Of a stretch of DNA of 64,000 nt, positions 8,301-19,679 are shown piece after piece. This DNA comes from Eudromia elegans. Lineage: Eukaryota; Chordata; Aves; Tinamiformes; Tinamidae. Position 1 is the first letter of the stretch; the number at the start of each line of letters is the position of its first letter. Where the stretch lies: contig PTEX01000049.1 of NCBI GenBank assembly GCA_003342815.1, positions 1,985,605-2,049,604 on the forward strand, read 5' to 3'. The notes under the pieces were generated by a model. The model was not told the DNA's origin. It ran no database searches and saw nothing but the letters and a program-made list of their open reading frames with translations. The position numbers and the translations under genes were made by a program.

Positions 8301-11300
8301 GAGGTTTCCCCAGAGGCTCCCGCAGACCCAGGATCCCCTGTCGCTGGATGAGGAGCGGCAGCAGCCACCGATCCCGGTGCGGGGCCGGGGGATCCGCGCG
8401 CTCCGGGGCCGTGGGCTGGTGAGCAGCGAGGGCCTGTGCAGCGCGAGCCGGGCACACACTGGGCTGCCTGTGCTGCCGGGCTGGCCGCCAGCCTGCCTCC
8501 CTCCCCCCTCATCCTCCCATCCCCCCGCCTCACGCGCTCCCTTGGGAAGGGGCTCCGCGTTGGGCAGGGACGAGGGGCTGCTTTCCCAGGCGTTCCCGGG
8601 TGCTGGGAGGAGGAGATTTGCATGTCTCAGAGTCCTGTTTGCTTTATGGGGCTGGACGTGCCTTTATTTGCTTAACGAGCCCGGAGATGCTGCCAGCAGG
8701 GCCCGCGGCCAGCCGGGCGCTTCCCCCCGCGCGGCCCGCGGCTCCCACGCTCCGAGGGGGCCGCGGTGGCACCCGCAGCCCTCGGCCCTGCTCTGGGGCT
8801 GGATGTGGCCCCGGCGCGCGGGAGCTGCTGCCCCCAGGGATGATGGTGCTGCGGGGGAGCCAGGTGGTGTCCAGGGCTCTCTCTGGCTTTCCTACAGGGA
8901 AGCTTTGCTCAAACTGGAATTGCTTGAGGTCTGGAAACTCAGAAAAGGAGAGATTTTAGGGGGGCTTCTGGGCTCCCTTCCTCTTTCTGCCTTTGTGACA
9001 GCAAAACGCGCTGTGGAGTGGTGCAAGCAATGGAAGTGCAGGGAAGGGTGGTCCACTGCCTGGAAAAGCACAAGGTTTAGGCTCCGCAGAGCCCTGGGGC
9101 ACTTGTGCGTGCGCATGGGCGCTGCCCACAGCAGGAATCCCGGCTCATTGGAACACATTCCAGGCCCTCCCTGCCCGCCCCGCTCCGAGGGGCACACGTG
9201 GAGGCCTCCTGGCCCCTTCCCCAGCTGCAGAACCTGTGGAAATCCCTTGGGTTACCCTAGGCCATCAGTGTGTGGCCAGGTTTGTCCCCACGGGTTCGTC
9301 CCCATGGGTTCGTCCCTGCCATGGTGTCAGCAAGGTGGCCACCGAGGGCCCTGCCCCGCCGCATCCGGAGCCTCTGCTCCGCACGTGCCCTCCGGATCGC
9401 TGCCCGCCGCTCGCGCTTCCGGAGGCTGCCGCTGCCGGGAGGCCCTTGAGAAAGGCTCAGTGGAACCACGAGCCATTGACGGCTGCCAGAGCAGCGCCCG
9501 AGACGGGCCTGGCCACCGTGTCCCTCCGTGGGCAGGAGCTGTCACCAGGGCAAAGCTCCCGGCAGCTGCTGCCACCTCTGCCCGGTGCCCCCGGCTTCCC
9601 TCGTGCGAATCCATGCCGAATTAGAGCTCTTTATGATGAGCAACATCCTCCTTCCTGCGGGAGAACACAAGCGCGCATCCTGGGGCCGGGATGTTGGGGT
9701 GACCTGGGGAGGCAATGCCGCGTTCTGGAGCGTTGCACCAGAGCAGCTGAAGTTTCACTAGGAAGCGAATTCAATTTTCCCTTGAGCCGGAGGGAAGGGG
9801 CCGCGTGAAAAGCGTCTCCAGCGGAGCGCTACGTGCCGCGGGTGCCGCGGCGCGGCTGCTTTGCATGTCCTTTGTGCCGGGCAGGATGCGTGTGACGGGT
9901 TTTGGGCGGCGTGTGAATGCGCCGGCCCCGGGGGCCGCCGGGTTTCGTTTCTCTCTCGGCAGTTGAGCAATGCCGCGGCCCGGCCCGCCTGCGCGCGGGC
10001 CTGTTGCTGCTTGCAGGGCTGCAGGGTGTTTCCTGAAACCCGGCGCTCCGAGAGCCGCCTCCTGTCCCCGCTCACGCCCTGCAGCGCCCTGTGTGGCACC
10101 AGGAGCCCCCGTCACAGCGCGCTGGGGAAGGGAGGCTGGGTGTGCACCGAGTGCAGGGGGAGGTTTGGGGCACTGGAGGTCGGTGCCGGGATGGGAGCCC
10201 CGCGGGACGGGGTGGTGGTGGGAGGACGTGCAGCTCTGCGTGGGGACCCACTCGGCTCGTCCCGGCGCTTGCGGCAGCACGGGGGCCTAGGGAGGCTCGT
10301 GGAGGGTGAGGAGCTGGTGGGAACACCTTGAGGGGTTGCTGGGGTGGGTGGCTTGGAGAGGGGCTACTCTGGGCTGGGGGAGCTGCAGGGGAGACGCAGA
10401 GAGCCCGTCCCCAGGAGAAGCTCGTGTCCGGAGAGGCTGATTCCTCCTGGACCGGCTTGGTGGACGCCCGGGGTGCGGTGGCAGTGAGGGAAAAGGCGCT
10501 GGGTTTTGCTCGGAGCTGCGAGGTTGAAATGAAGACGCCTCCGGTTCTGTCCAGGGAGTCTCTTCCGGGAATCGGCAGGATCCAAGGGCAGGAGCTAGGA
10601 TGTGATGCCACTTGGCTCCCTACACAAAACACCTCGCAGCTCCATGCTGTGCAGCGCAGCCACCTCTGCAGGCAGGCGACGTCCCTTGGTCCCCAGCAGG
10701 GATGTGGTGCGCAGGAGAGGTGGCAGCATCACAGCAGAGTCTGTGCCAGGGCAGGGAGCCGAGTGCTCATCCTCGCTGGGCTGCCGGCCCCGTGGGAGGT
10801 GGAGGAAACCCTCTAATGAGGCTCCGCTCATTAAATCCAATGGCTTTGAGCGAAGGCGTCCGAGGAGAGGGCAGGAGGTTATAGAAATGAGGGGCGTTTT
10901 CCTCGTCCTCGCAGGCAGCTCGCTGTCCTGCTGGGTGCCCGTGTTGGCCTTCGTGCCACCTCCCTGCTCTGTGGCCCTTGTCACCCGAGAGCGACCGGCC
11001 TCGAGTCTGCGTCGGGTGGGTTGATGGATGCCCCTAACTCGGATCCCCTCTGGTCACTAAGGTTTGGGGCTCCCGTTCCCTTGAATTCAGAGGGGCTGGG
11101 AGGAGTGACGCTGGCTCCTTGTGGAAGGGGACGCTGCCGTGCAGGGGGTTTGCCAGGCAGGACGGGGCCGGGGAGGGATTGGAGATGTTTGGGGAGGCAG
11201 AACCACGGCGGGGAGGTCTGGCAACACGTGTGGTTTGGACACGGCCTGGCCTGAGCGCTGCCCTCCGGGAGCGGGGCCAGCGCCGGGGCACGGGATGCCC

Positions 11301-14300
11301 TCTTGGCAAGCCCAGCCTGACCTCCGTTTTGTCCCGATCTGCCCACGTGGAGCAACCTGGGGCTCTGCCAAGGGCGCTGGGGACAGCAAGCGGACAGATC
11401 CCGAGCTCCTTCCCAGGCAGGAGCCAGGGCGGCATCCCGGGAGCAGCGCTCCCTCTCCAAGCGGGGCTGGTCTCCCCCATGCCCCCCACCCAGGGCCTCT
11501 GCCCCACGGCATTCCCGGCAGGAATGTGATTGCCCGGAGCCGCAGCAAGGAGCGGCAGATGCAGCCGGGTGCCCGCATGGGTCAGGGTGGTGCCATCCCC
11601 TCCCAGCCCAGAAACTGGGGCGGTGGCAGCAGGACAGGAGGTCACCCCAGCGAGGCGCTGGGCAGGGCCGGCCCCCGCCCCTGCCCATGGGAGCACCCGC
11701 GTCCCGGCCTCGTGTGCGGCAGCCACAGGGCTTTATCGCACCGGGAGGACTCTAGCACAGGCCGGGCTCCCGTGGCCCGTGTGGATGTGTCACCCTGGCT
11801 TACGGCAGCACCAGCACTTTGTGCCCTGCTGCCACCTCGGGTGCCGCAAGCCCCGGGACCTGCAAGGGGAAAGGGGAACCTCGGGGAGACGTGAAGAGCA
11901 GCGTGGTGCAAGTGCAGGGGAAGTGCATGCAGGGCAGCCCCTGTGTGCCCCTGGGGAGGAGATGGAGGAGCACGAATGATATTAGGAGAAAGAATAAATA
12001 TCAAACACCTAAAATAAGGAACATATGAGGAACAACAGTGGTGGTTCTACTGCTGGGGTGGAAGGTCCTACCGAGCATTGGGAGCTGCTGATGAGGGAGT
12101 GTTTGAGCTAGTGAAGCGGCCCTGTGCAAGCTGGGCTCGCTGACGGGGGAAGGCGAAGGCAGCCCCAGCAAGGGAGGACAACCGGCCCGTTTTGTCTGGA
12201 TGCACGTGGTGAAGGCGGCGCTGGGCCGCTCCTCGTGGCTGCACGAGGTCTGTTCTGTGCCGAGGGGACGCTCCGAGGCAGGTCGGGTTGGGCAAGACCC
12301 GGCTCGGGAGCGGGGTGGTGGCTCCGGGTTAATGCCCTGCGGCGCACGGCCCCCGCCCGGCTGCCTGCCCAGTTTGGCAATTGCAGAGGGTCTCACTGGG
12401 AGCAGGACACGTCATCTGGGACACTCTGGCCATGTCCCAGCTTGTCCCCGTGTTGCTGTGGGGACCTGAGCGCCAGGTAGAGTGGCTGCACAGGCTCAGT
12501 GCACCTATCAAAGCCCCCAGGATGGTCTGAGGCCAAAAGCTGCAGGGGGTCGTAGGGGCTTCCCAGGCTGTGCTTGCTCCTCTGCCTTCAGGAGGGGGGG
12601 ATTGTAATCCCGACCCTGGGATAAAGTGTCCCTGTCACCTCCGCAGGGCTAGTGTGCCCCGTGCTCCACCTAGCTGGCTATGGAGGCTCGGAAATAGCCT
12701 TTTCACTGCCTTTTTCTCGCTTGTTGCAGAAAGAGCTGCGGCCTCGGCTGTGCCACATGAAGAAGGGCCCCAACGGCTACGGCTTCAACCTGCACAGCGA
12801 CAAGACGCGGCCGGGGCAGTACGTGCGGGCCGTGGACCCCGAGTCGCCGGCGGAGGCGGCGGGGCTGTCGCCGCAGGACCGCATCGTCCAGGTACGCGGT
12901 GGTGCCGGCCGGGACTCGGGGCCCCGCGGCGCGGCCGTCTCCGTGCTCGCCCCCACGTCCCCGCCCCGCGCACGGGAAGCCGGCGGCGGCCGTCCTGGTG
13001 CCCAGCCCGAGCTCAGCTCTTTATCTCCAAGCTGCTCGAACGCCTTCTCCTGCGTGGTCCAAACTGCCCCCGGGTCGTGCCGAGGACGAGGCGGGCTGCA
13101 CGGGACGGTGTAAATGCCGGAGGGGTGTGGGGGTCCCGGGCGGTGGTGCCGGTCTCCTGCTGGAGCCCTGACCCTGCTGCCCGGCCCCGGCACATGCCCT
13201 GCCTTGCGCTTCCTGGCCGCTTTGCTTGTACAATCCCGTGCTAATCACCGAGAGAAAATCTGCTTTTAATGAGGGTTTGCTGGCTTCTCTGCTAATCCGT
13301 GCAGGTCTCCAGCTCCGGACATCTGCGGGGGGCTGCAGAGCGGCAGTACTGTGGTTGGAGCTGCTGCCCGGGGAACGAACGAGCCCTTTCCTTGGCTCCC
13401 GAGCTTTCCTTGGAATGAGCCCTTTCCTTTTCCTGCGCTCTCTCTCTGCCCCGAGCCGTGCCCGGCTGTTTCTGCCTCTGCTCGCTCGGCCGCCAGCAGC
13501 CGCCCGGCGCTTGGCACGGGGCAGGGGCCGGGCACGGCGGCGCCTTGGCCTCCTCCTGCCAGATCTCTCCTACATCCGTGGAAAACCCTTCTCTTGAGGC
13601 GCTGCCACCGGAGCCCAGCTGAGCTGGTTGGAGAGGGATGTCCCGCCCTGTTCCCTGGGAATTTGGGGACCCTCAGGCTGAGACAGGAGCTGTGCTGCCC
13701 TCGTCGTGCTGCTTTCCATGGTGCAGATAGCCTGGCTGGAGCGTTCCGCTGCTCTGAGGTGCCTTTATGGCCCGGGCACCGCAATCCCCAGGGCTGAAGG
13801 CCCTGCACATCTCCCTGGGATGCTCCCAAACCCCCTTATTGCCCGGGAGCAGCGCTGTGGGCTCCGTGCAGCCTCCTGCAGCGCCGTGTCCTGCAGGTGA
13901 ACGGGGTGTGCGTGGAGGGCAAGCAGCACGCGGACGTGGTGGCGGCCATCAAGGCCGGCGGCGACGAGACCAAGCTGCTCGTGGTGGACGTCCTCACGGA
14001 CGAGTTCTTCAAGAAGTGCAAGGTGGTGCCCTCAGAGGCCCACCTGGAAGGTGGGTGCCTCGTTGGGGGGTTCCTTGAGGCCCATCGTGTTCGGAGGGGG
14101 GTGTTGGGTGCCCTTGTCAAGGGGAGGTGGCCCTGGGCTTGCAAAACAGCATCTGTGGGCTGTGTGTTGACCACAGAAGCATCGGTTCTCACTGCATCCA
14201 AACCGAGGACCTGTGCAAGAAACGGTGGGTGAGAGGTCTCCGGGCCACTCATTGCACCCAAGGCCCAGTACAGGGGTCTTGCTTTAGCTACGGGGTGCTG

Positions 14301-15855
14301 TGCAGGGTGGCACGGGAGGCTCACGGCCTCCAGGGCACTGCGTGCGTGGGCAGGAGCACTTTATGGCCCCGTGGTTACAGTTTGACAGCGTTTATGGCTC
14401 GGCGAGTGCAGGGCGGGCGCCCTTCACCCTCCTCTGCAGCCCGGCACTGGCCTTGGCCCCTTCCCGCTGGGCCGCGGAGGAGGATTTCCCATAGGGAGCC
14501 CCTTCTTGGTGCATCCGGAGCTCGAGGCCTGGGGTAAGAGCCTCCCTCCACCCCTGTCCTCCAGCCATCAGCAGGACGGGGCTGGCTGGTTTAACGGGGA
14601 TTAATTATCCTAATCCAGTCTAGCCGAGGTGCAGGGAGGGTGGCACTGCTTCGCCCATGGGTCCTGGGCACTTTTACCGCCTGGGGTGGCCAGGAGCAGG
14701 CAGAGCAGGTCTCTCCTGACCCCACACCCCTATCTCGTCCCTGCAGGTCCTTTGCCAGAACCAGTTGCCAATGGTGACGTAGGGAAGGTAAGAAATTCCC
14801 GTCTCCTTTAGTCCCCCCGTCAGACTGTGCACATGGACCCTGCTAGCACTGGGTTCCTTCTCGCCCTTGGGGGGCCATTTGAGCCTCTGGCCAAGGGGGC
14901 CATTTGGGATGTTGAGTGTCCTGGAGGTGGCTGTGACTCCTCCATCCTCCTGCCTCCACCCTGGAGGTGCTCAGGGGCTGCAGAGCTGCTGCTGCTGCTG
15001 CCTCCTCCTCCTCCCTTCCTCTAGTGCAAGGGCTGGAGAGTCCAGCTGGGCTTTAATCCTTCCTGGCCGGGGGCGGAGCGCCCGGGAGGTTTTTATTAGC
15101 GTGGAGCAGTAGCAGATTAGGTGCTGGGAGCATTTCCCAGCCCCTGCCCCATGGAGGGGGCTGCAGGAGCCCCTGGACAAGATGCCCTTCCCAAGCCCTG
15201 CAGAGCATTTCCTGGGGTGCAAAAAGCACGTTTGGGTCTGGGGAGGCTCCAGCTCGGGCTGTGGGCAGGGGGTGGCACGGGGAGCACAGGGGTGGTCCCC
15301 ATGTGTGTGTCTCCTGTGGGGAGGGTGCTGCGGTGCGGGGCTGTGCCCGGACCCTCGCGCCGCGTGCGGGCGCCGGGGTGGAGGGACCAGGGTGCCGGCG
15401 CTGGGGTGGAGGGACCAGGGTGCCGGTGCCGGGGTGGAGGGACCAGGGTGCCGGTGCCCGCTCACCCTCCTCTCCCTGCAGGAGAGCGGCGCCGAGCCGC
15501 GGCCCAGCTCCATGACCGACAGCCCGTCCAGCCCCGGCCCGCTGGCCACGTCCCCCGCCCTGAGCGAGGGCCACAGCGAGGTAGGGACGGCGCAGCGGGG
15601 GGGACGGGGGCTCGGGCCGTGTCCCCCGCCGCGGGGACAGCAGGAGCGGGGGATGTGGCGGTGCCCGCGTGCTCACGCGGCTCTCGTCCCCCGCAGCCCA
15701 GCGAGGCCGAGAAGCGCAACTCGGCGCCCGGCGCCCTGCTCGACCTCGACATCCCGCTGGCCGTGGCCAAGGAGCGCGCGCACCAGAAGCGCACCAGCAA
15801 GCGCGCGCCCCAGATGGACTGGAGCAAGAAAAACGAACTGTTCAGCAACCTGTGA
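4880..15855 (+). CDS. NHERF1: NHERF1 (SLC9A3R1/EBP50), two-PDZ ezrin-binding scaffold
   Basis: NHERF1 anchors apical membrane proteins such as NHE3, CFTR and GPCRs through its PDZ domains and binds ezrin/radixin/moesin at its C-terminus. Six exons: 4880-5336 (containing an N gap), 12730-12891, 13897-14050, 14747-14787, 15482-15580 and 15697-15855. PDZ1 begins at residue 11 with the carboxylate loop GYGF at 20-23. PDZ2 spans exons 2-3 with its own GYGF. The last exon carries [18 protein letters not shown] and ends KKNELFSNL, the ERM-binding helix and a C-terminal PDZ ligand. FSNL distinguishes NHERF1 from NHERF2 (FSNF, from memory). The start is supported by its position 57 bases after the TATA box and by the MSSAAPP...RLCCLERGP match. 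The PDZ2-tail linker is short and Ser/Pro-rich, unlike mammals. Half of PDZ1 is hidden by the gap. Confidence 0.96.
5047..5266. other. Assembly gap (220 N)
   Basis: A run of 220 unknown bases in exon 1 of NHERF1, within extremely GC-rich CpG-island sequence. It hides the second half of PDZ1 and the start of the PDZ1-PDZ2 linker. Because 220 bases breaks the reading frame, the length is probably an estimate. Confidence 0.98.
8616..8623 (+). promoter_or_regulatory. Octamer motif ATTTGCAT
   Basis: A perfect POU octamer (gagatttgcatgtc) inside NHERF1 intron 1. A single 8-bp match may be chance. Confidence 0.25.
9278..9319. repeat. 14-bp tandem repeat, three copies
   Basis: Units aggtttgtccccac, gggttcgtccccat and gggttcgtccctgc follow each other without spacer. 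A small intronic minisatellite. Confidence 0.75.
12730..12891 (+). CDS. NHERF1: NHERF1 exon 2 (first part of PDZ2)
   Basis: Fifty-four codons between ttgttgcag and gtacgc encode [19 protein letters not shown] and onward to SPQDRIVQ. It contains the PDZ2 carboxylate-binding loop GYGF at exon residues 16-19 and the LHSDK strand beta-B region. Confidence 0.97.
12892..13896 (+). other. NHERF1 intron 2
   Basis: One kilobase of GC-rich non-coding DNA. No repeat or extra exon recognised. Confidence 0.8.
13897..14050 (+). CDS. NHERF1: NHERF1 exon 3 (rest of PDZ2)
   Basis: It follows gtcctgcag and encodes [20 protein letters not shown], then [20 protein letters not shown] and [11 protein letters not shown], with one base of the next Gly codon before gtgggt. 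It completes PDZ2 (alpha-B helix HADVV) and starts the linker. Confidence 0.97.
14051..14746 (+). other. NHERF1 intron 3
   Basis: About 0.7 kb, GC-rich, acceptor gtccctgcag. Nothing else recognised. Confidence 0.8.
14747..14787 (+). CDS. NHERF1: NHERF1 exon 4 (short linker exon)
   Basis: A 41-base exon encoding (G)[13 protein letters not shown], equivalent to human PLPVPFTNGEIQK. Its small size is easy to miss; the phases (2 in, 0 out) agree with both neighbours. Confidence 0.93.
14986..15014. repeat. (CTG)5(CCT)4 compound microsatellite
   Basis: Five CTG units run directly into four CCT units in NHERF1 intron 4. Confidence 0.85.
15371..15454. repeat. 28-bp minisatellite, three copies
   Basis: Three direct 28-bp units start at 15371, 15399 and 15427, each containing ggggtggagggaccagggtg. 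Units differ only at their first few bases. The array stops 27 bases before the exon 5 splice acceptor. Confidence 0.9.
15482..15580 (+). CDS. NHERF1: NHERF1 exon 5 (variable Ser/Pro linker)
   Basis: Thirty-three codons between tccctgcag and gtaggg encode [20 protein letters not shown] and [13 protein letters not shown]. It is positioned like the mammalian linker exon but differs strongly in sequence. Several SP dipeptides are possible proline-directed kinase sites. Confidence 0.9.
15697..15855 (+). CDS. NHERF1: NHERF1 exon 6 (ERM-binding tail)
   Basis: It follows cccgcag and encodes [40 protein letters not shown] and [12 protein letters not shown], then TGA at 15853-15855. The last 30 residues are the ezrin FERM-binding region and are nearly invariant against human. 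Confidence 0.98.
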   Translation, partial: PSEAEKRNSAPGALLDLDIPLAVAKERAHQKRTSKRAPQMDWSKKNELFSNL

Positions 15856-16670
15856 GGGCCCCGGCGCTCCCGCCGGCACCTCCTCCTCCCGGCACCTCCC
15901 CGATGCCTGCCTTGGGACGGAGGCTCCTCCACGCCATGGCCCAGGGCACGGGGGCTCCCGGCGCCTCTCCAGGCGGGTTTTGGCCACCCAGGTGCTTCTC
16001 CGTCCTCTTGAAGTCCTGTGAACCCTGGTAGACATAAGCAGAGATTTGGGAGTAACCAGTGATTTGGGGTGACCCCAAGTGATGCCCAACACTTCTTAAA
16101 GTCTTATTTCCTCCTGTTGTTCCTTTTGTCCCGTCTGAAATCCGTGTCTATTCCAGCCCTACCAAATCACCCTTGATCTCTGTGTTGCTGCCTTGGGCTT
16201 TTAGTGACTTGTAGCCGTCCCCACCAGCTGTCTGGCCAAGGAGCAGACACGATCCCTGCAGGAACTGGTGCTTTTGGGCTCTGCCCATCCATCCAGGATG
16301 ACCCCACTTGTGACATGTCCTGTGGCCACCCGTGAGGAAGACAAACCAGCTGTTTGGGGGGGTTTGGGGAGTGGAGGGGGTGCCTGGACCCCACACGAAG
16401 CAATAACCACCGCAATACGCGCTCACTCCTGGAGACAGAGCCCATCAGGGTTTAATCTGATGATGCTTCATTTAAAGTCTTCTCAATAGACTCTGTCTAT
16501 TTTTCCAGAATAAGAGGTTTTCCAATCACACCTTTTTTTTTTTTTTAAATGTATTTTGTGGAAATTTTTCCTGTGGATGTTTTATTCCGTGTGTTGTGAT
16601 CGGGTGTTGTCATACTGTCGAGCTCGAGAGAAATTCTATTTACTGGAATAAACCTTTCTGACTTCACCCG
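15856..16670 (+). other. NHERF1: NHERF1 3' UTR
   Basis: About 0.8 kb from the stop to just beyond AATAAA at 16647-16652. It includes a T12-type homopolymer near 16532-16545. Confidence 0.75.
16647..16652 (+). terminator. NHERF1: NHERF1 poly(A) signal AATAAA
   Basis: Canonical AATAAA (ctggaataaacctttc), with cleavage expected about 15-25 bases downstream. It is the first canonical signal after the NHERF1 stop. Confidence 0.8.
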
Positions 16671-19234
16671 TCCGTTTGAAGGGTGAATCCTTCCCTTGGG
16701 GCAGGGTGCGCTTGCAGCCGGAGTGCCAGCGGTGCCTGGGTCCCCTCTGAGGCAGGTAACGCTCCCGCTCACCCCGTTCCTTCCTCAGGGTAAGGGGTGA
16801 TGGGGCTGGTGGTCCCTGTGGCCGCAGTGATGGTGGGGCTGGTTTGGGGGCCGGCGGGGGGGATTTGGGGACAGCCTGGCGGGTCCCCATATGGGTTGAT
16901 GCCTGGAGGTGATGAAGAGGCTCCAGGGAGGCTGCAGGGAGCTGGAGCTGGCTTTGTCGAGGGTGGCAGCTCTGCAGGAGGGGACCCGGTGTCCTCATGT
17001 CCCTGATTGCCCAGACAGCCCCTGTCCCCTCCGTGGGCACTCTGGGGCACGTCCGGCAGCCCCGACTCCTCCCAAGTGGGATTTTTGCCCGTTTCCCCCT
17101 GCCCAGCGCAGCCTCCCTGCGTCACCGCTATTTTTAAGCCCACGCGATGCCTTAAGCGCATCAGCGCTAAGCCCCGCTCCGGCAGGGCACGGCGGGGCCC
17201 CGGCGCGGATCGGGACGGCCCTGCGTTATCTCCGTTGGGTTTAACTTTGGTTTGGTTCAGTTTTTCCTTCTCTCTCTGTTTTCACGCCGTGGGGCAGCCG
17301 GGCTCGGGCACAGACCGCACTTTGTGCGGGGCTGCCAGGCCCTGCGCTCGCTCTGGCGGAGGTGGGAGTGTCCCGGCGGTTGCCTGGGACCCGGGAATGC
17401 CGAGCCGGGCGCTTGGCGGCTCCGGAGCAACCGGCAGCAGCAGCAGCGAGGGGGCCCTCGGCCTCCACTGAGGGCAGCGCCATGGGCAGAGGGGCTGTTT
17501 GTTCGGGGCCCCCTGCGCTCCATGGGGCTGGTCCTGGTGGTGACACCCCGGCATGGAGCCCCCGTGCTGGGGACACCAGGGCTCCCGATGGGCCGCGTGG
17601 AGGAGCGGAGCCGGGAGCCGCTCTCTTGCAGCCAGATGGAGCAACAGGAAGAGCAGGGTTGGGATGAAGCCGCATCCAGGGCGGCTGGATCCCTCCCGCG
17701 GTTCCGAGCCCTCCTCGTGTGCAGCCCTGGGGTCCTGCTGGAGCTTGGCTTGTGGGCAGCAGCTTTCCCAGCGCGGAGCCCCGGGAAGGCTCCCTGTGCT
17801 GCCCGTTGGAGGAGGAGGTTTGGAGCATGGCCAGCGCTCAGCACCGGGACAGCAGGATCCCTCCTGCACCCCGTGCACCGGGTGCTCCTCCAAGGAGGCC
17901 GCGGCCCCTCCTGTGCTCTCAGAGCAGACCCTGGCCCAGCCGGACACCGGGAAGCTGCACGAGTTAAAGAAAAACACGAATATGACTTTGTGTCATAGAA
18001 CAGGAAAAAAGCTGCAATTTTGGCTCCGTTTTTTTCAGCTCCAGCACTAGGGAGAGCTGCAGCCTAGCAGTTCAGCAGGCTGATGGTGTCCTGCAAAGCC
18101 ACCATGGAGTTTGGGGAAGAAAAAGCCCCATTTCTCCCTCAGGACCCAATGAAGGAGCCCTGTCCCTCCCTAACCTTACAACATGGACAAGTTTGTTCCT
18201 CTGCCCCGCTGCACAGCATTCCAGGGAGTCTGGCCATTGCCTTTAAAAGCCCAAAAGGCAGCAACGTGGAAACGGGCACCTCAAACCACAGGCTCGACTT
18301 TGCTTCTCTACATTGGGCCAGTAACGTTCCTGGCCACTTAGAAATACTGGTTGTGGGAGACTAAAGTTCATTGCGGATGGGATCAAGAGCACAAAGATTA
18401 ACAGCCTTTATAGCTGCAATGCCAGCTCTAGGTAGAGTTGCTCTTAATTCTATTACTGCCCAGAGGTTTTGCTACAATAAAATCCGTGTTAAATACTTGT
18501 AGGTTAGCGGGGAAAACACGCTGGGGTTTCAGTTGTCCTCGTTACCTGCTGTTTCCTTCCTTTCAGCAGGTTTCTGCACTATGGACAGCACGCTGAGAGG
18601 GGTAGGGAAGGTCAAGTTAAATCATTGCATTAAAGTCTGTCCAGCGTGAGATTCAGTCGACTGCCTCTCCCTGAGCAATAGATCTCGATACCGCATCACA
18701 GGGCAGGGCGGCGGGCTAGTCCTCACCCCAAGGACATCTGCTCCCAGTCCAGGGTATTTTTTTACTGCATTCATCTTAATAGGGAGCAGTGAACTGAGCC
18801 TCCCAGCTCAATAAAGCAAGTGCTGAGCTGCCCTGAGGAATGTGCTCGCTACTGCGTTTCTTTTTCACGTGTTTTCCTCCCACCAGCCTTCATAAAGGCA
18901 GGCAGATAAAACAGGAGCAAAACAGGGACCGGGACGAGGCTGGGTCCTAGTCTCACTGTGATCTGCTTGGCAGATATCGGGTGATTTTGAGCACTTTAAC
19001 AGACTGACTTCTTCGTCCTTTGTGGATCCCCAGCCTCTAGGTAGACCTGAAGAGTTGTGATCCCCTCAGCCTGTCACCTTTACTTGGGAGAAGCCGTGGA
19101 TTTAGCTGAGCAGAGGGATGTGCCAAGGGATCCGCAGGCCCCAGGAGATGAGTTTCTGTGTTGTCCTCTAGCACTTCTAACTACCCTCTCGCCACCCAAC
19201 GCAAACAGTCAAACTCCTAGAGCACACTTGGACA
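16671..19234. other. NHERF1-NAT9 convergent intergenic region
   Basis: The two genes end tail-to-tail here. It is GC-rich to about 17,950 and then becomes AT-richer. Open frames up to 248 codons in the GC-rich half look like composition effects. A MEF2-type site and a near-palindrome sit at 17128-17171. No repeat is recognised. Confidence 0.6.
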
Positions 19235-19255
19235 TGTCAGATTTTTGTCAGGTTT

Positions 19256-19261
19256 TTTATT
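19256..19261 (-). terminator. NAT9: NAT9 poly(A) signal
   Basis: TTTATT on the plus strand is AATAAA on the minus strand, about 420 bases after the NAT9 stop. A closer ATTAAA variant (19436-19441, minus) is possible. Confidence 0.65.
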
Positions 19262-19679
19262 CAAGAGAAAACGACGGAGCTACCAGCGCATTTGGACTCC
19301 CTGTGTGGAACTGATGAATTCTGCCCCAAAAACAGTGCAAGAGGAACACAAGGTGCTGCTCGTCCAGAGGCTGCGTTAGGAACCCATTCACTGCTGGTGT
19401 TTCTGGCTCTACTGGGACAGTCAGGTATTTTCAGGTTTAATAGAGCCATTCCTAGTAAAGCCTGTGAATTGGAGGCCCTTCTTGAGGACAAAATTTAAGG
19501 CGGTATTTCTGGCAGTTGCCACAGAGTGCCAAGTTGATAAGATTGCCAAGTAACCAGCTAGACAGACGAAAACAGTCAAGTGCAATGAGGGCCTCCTGCT
19601 GTGTTCCACGCTCCGACCTCCTTGCAGCAGCGTCCGACTCCTCATCCCGGCACACCAGGCCCGTGTCTGGATGCGTCCG
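19262..19679 (-). other. NAT9: NAT9 3' UTR
   Basis: Non-coding DNA between the NAT9 stop (19680) and its poly(A) signal. No other feature seen. Confidence 0.65.

Larger units (their letters stand above)
5337..12729 (+). other. NHERF1 intron 1
   Basis: A 7.4-kb GC-rich intron with donor gtaacg and acceptor cgcttgttgcag. It begins inside the CpG island. I saw no exon-like frame with protein similarity. It holds one octamer ATTTGCAT (8616-8623) and a small 14-bp tandem repeat (9278-9319). No interspersed repeat was recognised. Confidence 0.75.
14788..15481 (+). other. NHERF1 intron 4
   Basis: About 0.7 kb. It contains a (CTG)5-(CCT)4 microsatellite at 14986-15014 and a 28-bp minisatellite that ends 27 bases before the acceptor. 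Confidence 0.8.

Noticed and set aside
8377-9624. 415-codon open frame in NHERF1 intron 1
   Set aside because: Amino-acid composition follows GC content, there is no domain, and it sits within a well-supported intron without its own promoter-like sequence.
17252-17998. 248-codon frame between NHERF1 and NAT9, with similar frames on the other strand
   Set aside because: Several overlapping frames on both strands are open at once, which points to stop-poor GC-rich DNA rather than a gene.
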